In this document: positions 40,261-48,749 of the stretch, in pieces
How the letters are laid out: every line of letters starts with the position of its first letter
Numbering within the stretch: the first letter of the stretch is position 1
NCBI GenBank assembly: GCA_900323505.1
Contig: OOIN01000020.1
Coordinates: forward strand, 649,647 to 713,646
Source of the DNA: Ustilago trichophora
Lineage: Eukaryota; Basidiomycota; Ustilaginomycetes; Ustilaginales; Ustilaginaceae
Length of the DNA: 64,000 nt
Direction: 5' to 3'
Notes under the pieces: model-generated
Databases searched by the model: none
What the model was told of the DNA's origin: nothing
The model's input: the letters and a program-made list of their open reading frames with translations, nothing else
Made by a program: the position numbers and the translations under genes

Positions 40261-41456
40261 CTCCGAGGCAAACAGATCCTCCCACGTTGAGAGGCAGACT
40301 TTGATATGACACATGCTGCTACGTTTTGGTGCTGGTCTCTGCATGACAGGTGTGGCCGGTATGTGACAGTGACACGAAAAAATTTCCGTCGAGTATCTTT
40401 AGCATAACATCTTATTGCAGTCATACTGCAAGCGAGGACTTCAATCAACCTGCGCTGTGGCCTTCAGAATTGCTCTGGAGTCGCACAAGATCCGCTTCAG
40501 GTTTTTGGTTGTGACCAGCCACAGCTACGGCCTGGTCCGCTACAGGCTGGCGGTCTCACCACACCACAGCATCTAATTTTGGTAAGTCTCAAGCCTCATC
40601 GGTCTTGTGAATGATCCTCTTTCAATCATAATGCTGACCTCTCTCATTGCTTCTCTTGTGCACATCCATCCATATACTCAACAATGGTCAGCCTCAATGT
40701 CTTGGCCGGAAGTGCCGCAATGACGGATTTTATCTTTTTTTTTCGATTTATTGGTGGAATGGCTACATAAATGAAAGAGAAATTTATGGCGAAGATCAAA
40801 CCCATGACGTTCATGTTCACATCCTAAGGAAAAGGAGACGTGCGCTACAAAGCCACCAATGAAGCCCATCCCGATCCGGCTGGCTAGAAAGCCAAGTGAC
40901 CTGGGGTGGCTTCGCTTCCAAAATAAATAAATAAATAAAGATGAAAAAACGGAAATAAAAGCCGCAAGTTGCACATCCTCTCACTATTTTAAACTACTTA
41001 TAGTACGCCTAGATTAGAAAAAAAAAACATATACAAATAGGTACGAATGCCGCCAGTACACAAAAATAAGATTGCACCGGCAAAAATAGAATATTTTTAT
41101 TGTAGCGGGTTTCACCCTCCACTAGAAATATTAATATATAACTATGTATAAGACTATATCATTTCATTATAATGCATCTTTTTATCTTGTAAATTTATAC
41201 GTTGATACAATCTACAAATTTTATCAGCATAAATTACTTAGATGTCTTCAGCGGAAATTTGACTTGTACATGTGCGACAGACCCTCTCAACCACCCACCA
41301 TCCGACTTCAGACTGAAATGCAAATTGGCAAACCATCACTGGCCCATAACCGAGTCAGGCCCATGAGCGGCTCCCCAATACAATTTGAGGAGCTTTTGTA
41401 TTTGAATTTCAAATGTTTTAGACACGTTTCGCAAAAGTTGTATTGTTGACCCACTA

Positions 41457-41540
41457 ATCATATCGTAAAAAAAGAAAATTCCGTCACGGGTGGCTTCGAG
41501 GGTGGCTTCGTGACGGATTTTTCCTTTTTTCACGATATGA
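41457..41540. repeat. Near-perfect palindrome (miniature inverted-repeat-like)
   Basis: The left arm begins TCATATCGTAAAAAAAGAAA and runs to CCGTCACG. The right arm is its near-exact complement, CGTGACGG to CACGATATGA. The arms are about 31 bases each and enclose a short GGTGGCTTC duplication. Related half-sites lie near 41590-41630, 42105-42125, 42195-42215 and 45898-45925. Hairpin size and copy dispersal resemble a non-autonomous mobile element. Confidence 0.6.
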
Positions 41541-42545
41541 ATGGGCCAGTCACTTTAGGGAGATATATTGCGAATTTCACCCCGGGCGAGTGGCTTCATG
41601 ACGGATTCTTCCTTTTTTTTCCGATATGATTCATGACTGACGTGTCAGGCCCGTTAGTGGGTCACCACTTTGAATTTCAGCCAAACACTTTTCGCAAAGA
41701 ATGATGTACAAAGGCTCCTCAAGGTTTATGATCATACCAATGGTCGGGGACCCACTCATGGGCCTGACCCATTGATGTGCCTGTCACGTTAATTTTAAAC
41801 TGCGATTTTGTGCGTTGAATTATTCATGACTTGAAGATATAGCCTGATTGTCGTCCTTTGTAAAAGGTTAGACAAAGATAATCACGAAATTCAGAAAACA
41901 CCTAAATGGTAAGTTACACAATCAAATCCCAGAAAAGGAACAATTCGTCACGAATTTCTCCTTTTCATAAGGATGTGAGATCAAATTAACGGGACTGGCC
42001 CATCAGTGGGTCACCAATCATTTCCTAAAAAATGAAAAATGCCAACTCGAAGCCACCCCCCGTTGCCACCCCGGGTGGCTCCCCAGGCATACTCACATTG
42101 TAAAAAGGATATCATCTGTCACGAAGCCACCCACGACGCCATCCAGGGTGGCATCTGTGTGTGCCACCTTTGAAGCCACCCTGGCAGACCCAATCACATC
42201 GTAAAAAAAGAAAGATCCGTCATGAAGCCACCCTCGAAGCCACCCCCAATCAGCTGGCGTTGGGATGCACAAATTAAACAGCTGAATGAAACTGAGGCCG
42301 GCCAAATGATATGCTTGCCGGCATCACGTTGTCACGAGGTATAAGACAACCAAAGGTTGGCCCAACGATTGAGCCAAAAGAAAAAACGATGATGAAAGTG
42401 GAATTTTATGATGGTGGTTTGAAAACGAAAACATGGTTGAGTCGTGACCAGCTTTGAGCTGCGAGAATCTCGGAACTCGGACACACACGCACGCACGCAC
42501 GCATGCGTTGACTCAGCTGCTCAGCCATCCTCGCCTTCCTCGTTA

Positions 42546-42547
42546 CC

Positions 42548-42594
<47 letters not shown>
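42546..42594. repeat. ACC/CAT microsatellite
   Basis: Tandem ACC triplets pass into tandem CAT triplets, about 200 bases before the NTPase-nuclease gene. This is a simple-sequence repeat. Confidence 0.85.
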
Positions 42595-42786
42595 TCAACA
42601 ACCCAACCGTCAAACACTCAAAACATATCGACCAACGTCCATCTTCCACAGTCCACCTGCCACGCGCCACGGCTGGCATTACTCAGGCTCAATCTTATCC
42701 AGCTCTCTGTATCACCACCACCATCATCGCATCTAACCACAAAGTAAAGCTCCAGGACAGGCTCTAGGCTTGTCACATGGTGTATA

Positions 42787-45700
42787 ATGCCGCCGTCAAG
42801 CTCACAGCTCGGTTTGAGTGAAAGCCAGCTCGCGCTGCTCAGCGACCAAATCAATGACCATCTCTTGGGTCAGTCTCGTGATGTGACTAGATTGCCGCCA
42901 TGGGCTCACCTCGAGGCTGTCTCTGCAGTCTTGCACGACCAGCTTGCCACCCACTTTCAGCCTACCCAATGGCCCTTTGACCGCCTCCTGACCTTGCTCA
43001 AGGCCATCATTGAACCCCATCAATCGCAAAGCCAGACACCCAATATCCAACATGATACGCCTACCACGCCTACCACGCCTACCACGCCCACCACTGCGCT
43101 TGCACATCCGTCATCCCTACAAGACTCTCCTCGCGCCAAACAAGCAAGATCCTGTGTACCGCAGCTGAGTCAAGTGAAGGAGTGGTCAACAATGGTGCAG
43201 CTTCACAACCTAGTTTGCCGTTTTAACCATGACCCATCTCTCTGTGCAGGACAGATCAAATGCCTAGCCGATATGATCTTGAAAGAGCGCGTCGAACTAT
43301 GCAAAGTAATACCAGAGCTCGACAAATTCTTCGACGACGGCGAAAATCAGCTTGTCCAGCCGCTCACTGCCGCCTACTCTGAGCTCATCCCCCGATTCGC
43401 CACTTTCGCCACAAACGACGAGGCCTTGGCATTTCTACTTGTGCATCTTGCTGTCTCGACCCCCAAGCCTTCTAGCGATTATGAGGCATGGGGCACATAC
43501 AGACATCTCGCTCAAGAGTTCAATCGCCCCTACCGCGGCAACGCTCCGGAACGTTTCCTCGGCTTCATCACTCAGCTTAATGGTTACTTTGATCAGATCC
43601 TCGACAAGGAGGCCAAACCTCATTATCGCGGCACGCCTATTGTCCAGTCCAGCGGCACCGGCAAGACGCGCATGGTTCTCGAATGCCACCACCGCACCCC
43701 GCTTCTGTACGTCTGCATTCGCAAAACCGGCGCCGACGGCAACGCAAGGCATGGCTTTCCTCTCGCAGACCAGGGCGTTCGAAAATTCTTTTTGGAAGCC
43801 GAGTCCCGTCACCCTTCCTTGTGCGATCTTCAGGTGGCCTGCTTCCTCGGTGCCTGGTTTTCAAAGCTTGCAGAGAGCTTGAAAGTTTGCACCACCGACG
43901 CCGCCAAGTATCAATTTCTTTCCCAATTGAACCAGTTCAGTCCAACCGTTGATGCCAGCCACCCACGCTATGAGCTCTTCACAGCTGTATCGAAACTTGC
44001 AACACTCCACTTCAAAAATGTCTCGCCGTCGCTGAGAACGGGTCATTACGAGGACATCTTTCGCGAATTTCTCCTCCAGCCCATCCTCAACCTCAATGAA
44101 CAGCTCGGTGCCATTTCGCGATATCTGTCTAAGGGTCAATCCGGGATGCCAGTGCCTCCGGTGCTGGTAGCTTTTGATGAATGCGTCGAGATCAACGTCA
44201 CTGGCGCGACCAATGGCAACACTCAGCTCAATAGCCTCCGCCGAGCTTGGAACTACATTGGCGCGCTCCGAGATTCCAAAAAAACGCTGAGCTTTTGGCT
44301 CGTGCTATTGAGCACCAGTAGCAGCGCTGCTCATCTTGTCGATCACCTCGATGACCAGGTTTCACTTCGACGGAGAAACTCGGCGCCTTTGCCGACATTT
44401 GTTGGTGTGGGCTTCGATGTGCTTGTGACAGAACAAGAAGACATGACTCGAGCCTCCGAGGCATCCCACCATGATCGAATCATCAAGTACGGACGTCCAC
44501 TGTGGGTCTCACTCGAAAAAGACAAATTTTGGGAAACGGTCGTTACCAAGCTTCAAGGGGCCAGAGAATTTTCCTACGAGGACGGTCTGCAGCTCTTTAG
44601 CATCCTAGCGTCTCGGCTCGCCCTCGGCCTTGTCCCAATACACTCGGACCGCTCTCCCTTATTTGGTGCGCAAAAGCTCTTTATGGACCAGGCCGTGGAT
44701 CGTCACATGCGTATAGCCAATCACATTTCCAACGAAGCGGTCATGCAGGTTGGGTCTCCCTCGGAACCAGTGCTGGCCATTGCGGCTTCACTAATCATGC
44801 TAGAAAACAGAGCTGCCGACACGTACGCCTTGATCTTTGCCAAGTTCCGAACGCAGTGCCTGAACGGTCCAGCCATCGCTTTGTTCAAAGGCACGCACGG
44901 AGAGCTTGCCTCACGCATCGCTTTTACCGTTGCTTGGGACGCGGCCAAGCGCAAAACGCTCAACCAGTTGGGAACCCCCAACTCGTTTGATTACCGGAGG
45001 GTGCTGACCGAGGCCGTCCCTCTTGAAAGCATCATCTCAGGCCTGGCCCGCCTTGATGAGGCCAACTGGACTACTTTGTGTCAACGCATCCAACAGGTCC
45101 AAGACGATGGCTCGCAGACTCGAAAGGCGCTGCAAACACGAGACGATGCTCTTGGAAGCACGACTGCATGGACCAACTTTACGCACTTTGATGTGTTGCC
45201 CAACCAGATCACCGAGATATCGGCGGAATACCTATGGTACTGTTGGAAGCGTGGAGTGGGGCTGCAAATGGCCCATTCGCAGGCGGGCATTGACGGCATC
45301 ATTCCCGTCTTTATGGGCAATCTCGAGCAGCCTTTTGAGGATCCCGCTGCCAGCACCATGGACGATGGCACCGCCCTTGAAATGCACGCTGCGCGCTACA
45401 TGACCTATGTTGCGTGGGAAGCCAAGAACACTGTCGACCCGCAGCCCGGAGTGGAATCGGGCAGAACGGAATTGATGCTCAAATTTGCCGGGCCATTGAT
45501 CAAGCGCGCCTCGCGAGCGCCTGAGGGAGAGAAGCCACTTACCGAACGGGCGCTGATGACAGTGCTCCTCGACCTTGGCACATCAACACCATTTGCCAGC
45601 CAACCTCGAGGATTCCAACCGCGAGTGCAAATCATCAAGGGCACGGAATGCCCTCGACTCTGCATCCGAGGTGTGCTCGATCCGCATGCTTACCCTTGTC

Positions 45701-45927
45701 TGGACGACTTCGAGATGCGATCCATCTTTCAGGCAATGCTGGCCGATCTCACTGCGCTGCCTTCGTATGAGCAGTTCAACGTATTACCCAACCCCGTCTG
45801 GAATGATAAGGTGTCACCTTTGCTACATTCAATCTCGGCTGCCTTGGACACGGATGATGAGGCTCAACATCAAGCACAGGGCATGGATCTGGATTCATAT
45901 CCTAAAAAAAAGAAAAATCCGTCATGA
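42787..45927 (+). CDS. P-loop NTPase with PD-(D/E)XK nuclease-like C-terminus
   Basis: A 1046-residue protein from the ATG at 42787, without introns. Walker A is SSGTGKT (288-294, Lys293) in the context GTPIVQSSGTGKTRM. Walker B is VLVAFDE (459-465). The C-terminal third contains GIDGIIPVF with Asp836, then YVAWEAKN with Glu878-Ala-Lys880. This is a D...ExK arrangement typical of PD-(D/E)XK nucleases, with a preceding acidic helix (EISAEYLW). NTPase plus nuclease architecture recalls Crinkler-type and intragenomic-conflict proteins of fungi and oomycetes; that assignment is inference. A TPT repeat (about residues 95-107) comes from a 9-base tandem repeat. The last residues (YPKKKKNPS) and the stop lie in a copy of the local palindromic repeat, so the original C-terminus may have been replaced. 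Confidence 0.65.
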   Translation: MPPSSSQLGLSESQLALLSDQINDHLLGQSRDVTRLPPWAHLEAVSAVLHDQLATHFQPTQWPFDRLLTLLKAIIEPHQSQSQTPNIQHDTPTTPTTPTTPTTALAHPSSLQDSPRAKQARSCVPQLSQVKEWSTMVQLHNLVCRFNHDPSLCAGQIKCLADMILKERVELCKVIPELDKFFDDGENQLVQPLTAAYSELIPRFATFATNDEALAFLLVHLAVSTPKPSSDYEAWGTYRHLAQEFNRPYRGNAPERFLGFITQLNGYFDQILDKEAKPHYRGTPIVQSSGTGKTRMVLECHHRTPLLYVCIRKTGADGNARHGFPLADQGVRKFFLEAESRHPSLCDLQVACFLGAWFSKLAESLKVCTTDAAKYQFLSQLNQFSPTVDASHPRYELFTAVSKLATLHFKNVSPSLRTGHYEDIFREFLLQPILNLNEQLGAISRYLSKGQSGMPVPPVLVAFDECVEINVTGATNGNTQLNSLRRAWNYIGALRDSKKTLSFWLVLLSTSSSAAHLVDHLDDQVSLRRRNSAPLPTFVGVGFDVLVTEQEDMTRASEASHHDRIIKYGRPLWVSLEKDKFWETVVTKLQGAREFSYEDGLQLFSILASRLALGLVPIHSDRSPLFGAQKLFMDQAVDRHMRIANHISNEAVMQVGSPSEPVLAIAASLIMLENRAADTYALIFAKFRTQCLNGPAIALFKGTHGELASRIAFTVAWDAAKRKTLNQLGTPNSFDYRRVLTEAVPLESIISGLARLDEANWTTLCQRIQQVQDDGSQTRKALQTRDDALGSTTAWTNFTHFDVLPNQITEISAEYLWYCWKRGVGLQMAHSQAGIDGIIPVFMGNLEQPFEDPAASTMDDGTALEMHAARYMTYVAWEAKNTVDPQPGVESGRTELMLKFAGPLIKRASRAPEGEKPLTERALMTVLLDLGTSTPFASQPRGFQPRVQIIKGTECPRLCIRGVLDPHAYPCLDDFEMRSIFQAMLADLTALPSYEQFNVLPNPVWNDKVSPLLHSISAALDTDDEAQHQAQGMDLDSYPKKKKNPS

Positions 45928-46070
45928 AGCCACCCCAGGTGGCTACACGGCTGGCTTCTCAACGTAGCCACCCAGGGTGGCTTCTCACTGTAGCCACCTC
46001 ACCACTCCAGGCATACTGGCTGGGCAGCCCGCCAGCACAGCCTGCAGGACCACACTGGCAAGGCAGCCCT
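45895..46070. repeat. Cluster of GTGGCT/AGCCACC repeats at the NTPase gene 3' end
   Basis: This starts inside the last NTPase codons with the same AAAAAAAAGAAAAATCCGTCATGAAGCCACCC unit seen at about 42197. Four or more inverted and direct copies of GTAGCCACC/GGTGGCT follow, then GCCAGC/CTGGC short repeats. Confidence 0.6.
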
Positions 46071-46380
46071 GCCAGCTGTTACAGGCTCACGTGGGCTGAC
46101 CAGGGTTAGGCAAGAGTGGAGGCCAGAGGAGTGCAGCAGCGGCTGTGCGCAGAAATGGCGCACAGGCACAAAGTACTTGGCTGGCAGGTGGAGCTCACTG
46201 GACAACTTTCGGGAGGGAAATCGGCAAGTGGCATCCACCCGGCGATCCTCACGCGTTGAGTGCGAAAAGGCACCGCCAGGGACAAACGGGAGTAGTGCGG
46301 CCAATGGCGTACAGAGGAGAGGTGGCCAAGAGCTTGTCGCCATCGGGGATGGCAAGCAAGACGCTTGGGGGGAGATATGA
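45928..46380. other. Repeat-derived spacer before the LTR element
   Basis: About 450 bases with no recognisable gene. It includes a nine-base AGGGTTAGG telomere-like word (46102-46110). It ends in a G-rich purine stretch (GGGGGGAGA, 46367-46375) just before the TGTCG repeat at 46381. That resembles a polypurine tract, so part of this spacer could be the 3' internal end of another retroelement. Confidence 0.45.
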
Positions 46381-46453
46381 TGTCGTGATCTCTCACTTGT
46401 AGATATTCTCTTCCCAATTCCCCAATTGCGCGGACTGGTAGGCTTAACTTACT
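46381..46453 (+). repeat. Left LTR start (73-bp direct repeat)
   Basis: Begins TGTCGTGATCTCTCACTTG and matches 52953-53025 with four substitutions. The sequence onward to about 47000 is presumed LTR remainder and leader and has no match at the right end. Confidence 0.7.
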
Positions 46454-47022
46454 CAGCCCGCTTGCGATCCTTCTCTCTCAATACCATCACTTTGGCTACT
46501 CTACATTACCTCGTCTGTGCCTTTGGCATGACATGGTGACAAGAGTGGTATGCCCTATTCTTCTTCTTCGCCTCTCACAAGACCGCCATCTATCGCCCCT
46601 TCAGTGGCATTCACGTAACCACGCTCGTGCACAAGCGCTCAGCTGACCGCACTCACACCACCACTAGTTCTTCGCTCATCCTCCATTTCACAACAGTTTC
46701 GACAGCCTTCCAACCGTTTTGACACCGTTCACAGCCAACCCGCCACCGTGCCGAAGCTTTGTCGCTGTCGGACAACGGTTCTGTCATCAATCACGCCCAA
46801 ATCGCTCGCATATACGCGCTTAGCGGTCGCTCTACCTCTCACGCGGTTTTTTCCTTCGAATTCCTCAATTAAAGGGGGGCTGACTTCCCGCCGACCTTCT
46901 CGCCTTGCCCCTCATCCCTTTCCTCCTCTCTCCTCTCATCCGCCGCATACACTCGACCATCACCCCCGCCAGACCTTGACATTCACCCCAGCTCAGTTCG
47001 ATTCTGGTTTGGGGCCGCGCCA
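46454..47022 (+). other. Presumed LTR remainder and gag leader
   Basis: A pyrimidine-rich 570 bases between the conserved LTR start and the gag ATG. The primer-binding site was not identified with confidence. TGGTTTGGGGCCGCG (47005-47019) is the only TGG-beginning candidate close to gag. Confidence 0.35.
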
Positions 47023-48588
47023 ATGCCACCCGCAGCTCCACGCTCTCGCTCCCGGGCGTCCCTCACGTCCACACGCCGCGACACTCCCGCCGTCGAACCC
47101 GTCACTGACGTCGAGTTGCAGTCGATGTCCTCTTCCCAGGCTGATGAGGCCTTGATGGCCCAAGCCGCTGGCGAACCGACCTCGACAGATGCATCTATGC
47201 TCCTCGTTCAGACACTCGCCTCTATGCAGTCCATGCTCGAGAGACAGATGCGCCAGCAACAAGATTCGATCCGCCAACAGCAAGAGGCTATCCAAGCCCA
47301 GAACCGGCTCATCACACGCCTCTTGGACAACGACCGCCGCCACTCTCAACCGGAAACCGCGACTGGGACCCACGGCACTCAAGTCCATCAGCAGCGAACG
47401 GCGCAGCAACAGCAACGCCGTCCTCCTCATCTTCAGCCATACGACTCGGACGCAGAGTACGTCCAATTCGAACAGCAAGGCCACGATCAAGTCGCTCCTC
47501 AGCCGGTTTATTGCAAACCTACGGTCAAACCGGACGATTTAGGCCTGTTTGACGGCTCCCCAGATCGACTTGAGTTTTTCAGAAGCCGCATCGATGCTCT
47601 CATCCAGAGCCGCTCAGATCCAGGCTGGGAACAGGCTGTCATTGAAACGCTGCCTCTCTGTCTGCGCGACTCAGCCGCGCAATGGTACCAGCTCATGGGC
47701 TCGACTCAACGAGCCAACCTCAGCGTCGGATGGAATGCCTGGGAAGCCGCTCTGATGCAAGCCTTTCGACCTGACGACGGAGAAGCGCGACGCCTGGCAG
47801 ACTCGCGCAAGTGGCACGTCAAGACCGAGACCGTCCAGCAATACTTTTACAGCAAACTGTCTCTCCTGCGCTCGGCGTACCCGTTCAGAGACGAAAAAGA
47901 CCTTGCCCAAGAGATTCGTCTCGGTCTGCCAGACACAATGCGAGTCCTGGTTCGCTCACACCTAAACGCCTCCGTCAATCCCACCAAAATGCTAGTCGAG
48001 CTCAAATCCCTGGAGGAATCTTGGCGCTCCGCCACGGGCAACGCAATGCGCAGCACCAATTTGTCGTCTCAGGCACAAACCACAGCCGACAATGACAACG
48101 CCAAATCGCAGAACCTCTTTGCGCAGCCCAAATCTGCACAGGCCTCTCGCGCCTCCCCCAAGCCTCAGGCAGGCGGCCTCTCCATGTCCGCCGACTATCG
48201 CCCAGAGAACATCTCGTTTGTGGAAAGAGATGGTCGAAAGGTGCGCGCTTACAGACTCCCTCAGTCCGGCCGCACCATCTACCTGGGTCGCTCATGCCAA
48301 AAGTGTGGACAGGCCCACTTTGACTTCGAGCATGATCACATGGCGGCATCAGTCAAGAAAGAGGCCCACCACCACTACGCTCAAGCTGAACTGGAGCTGG
48401 TCGAAGCTTACGGCTATCCCATGTTCAACACTGAGCCCATCATTGTGAGCGACGATGACGAGACCTCCCCCACCCCTGAGCTGTCTTTCACATCCTCTGG
48501 CGACAGCTCGACCGCCTACGACAACTCCATGAACTTGGATAACTCGACGGGGTCGGGGGAAAACCAGACCGCGATGTCTCTAAACTAG
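47023..48588 (+). CDS. Retrotransposon Gag (Ty3/gypsy)
   Basis: A 521-residue protein from the ATG at 47023. A Gln-rich coiled coil (about 60-105) precedes the capsid-like retrotransposon Gag domain (about 170-340): LGLFDGSPDRLEFFRSRID, SAAQWYQLMGS, WNAWEAALMQAFRPDD, QQYFYSKLSLLRSAYPFRDEKDLAQEIRLGLPD. A Cys/His motif (CQKCGQAHFDFEHDH, near residue 425) probably takes the place of the usual CCHC zinc knuckle for RNA binding. The C-terminus is acidic and Ser/Thr-rich. The pol frame is open across the Gag end, shifted by -1 relative to gag. Confidence 0.9.
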   Translation: MPPAAPRSRSRASLTSTRRDTPAVEPVTDVELQSMSSSQADEALMAQAAGEPTSTDASMLLVQTLASMQSMLERQMRQQQDSIRQQQEAIQAQNRLITRLLDNDRRHSQPETATGTHGTQVHQQRTAQQQQRRPPHLQPYDSDAEYVQFEQQGHDQVAPQPVYCKPTVKPDDLGLFDGSPDRLEFFRSRIDALIQSRSDPGWEQAVIETLPLCLRDSAAQWYQLMGSTQRANLSVGWNAWEAALMQAFRPDDGEARRLADSRKWHVKTETVQQYFYSKLSLLRSAYPFRDEKDLAQEIRLGLPDTMRVLVRSHLNASVNPTKMLVELKSLEESWRSATGNAMRSTNLSSQAQTTADNDNAKSQNLFAQPKSAQASRASPKPQAGGLSMSADYRPENISFVERDGRKVRAYRLPQSGRTIYLGRSCQKCGQAHFDFEHDHMAASVKKEAHHHYAQAELELVEAYGYPMFNTEPIIVSDDDETSPTPELSFTSSGDSSTAYDNSMNLDNSTGSGENQTAMSLN

Positions 48589-48749
48589 AAGGGCAACCAC
48601 CACCCGCTGATGCCCATCAAGACGCCTACTGCTCGACGGCACACTCGACCACCCAATGCGCGAGTGTTCTCCTCATCGACCCGGACCTGAGGACCTTATC
48701 CGTCGAAGACAAGCGGCGGAGAACCAACCCTGAAGCCATCGACGTTGAC

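Larger units (their letters stand above)
40261..42786. other. AT-rich repeat block without genes
   Basis: About 2.5 kb. The first 400 bases look like ordinary flank. From about 40700 to 42300 the DNA is AT-rich and holds many copies of two short families: a palindromic unit around CGTAAAAAAAGAAA...CCGTCA with GAAGCCACCC, and a unit related to TCAGGCCCATGAGTGGGTC. An AAAT microsatellite lies near 40921-40940. From 42481 to 42594 there are CGCA, ACC and CAT simple repeats. No convincing coding frame was found. Confidence 0.65.

Noticed and set aside
46102..46110. AGGGTTAGG as a second interstitial telomere seam
   Set aside because: Nine bases are expected by chance about this often in 64 kb, and no composition break coincides with it.
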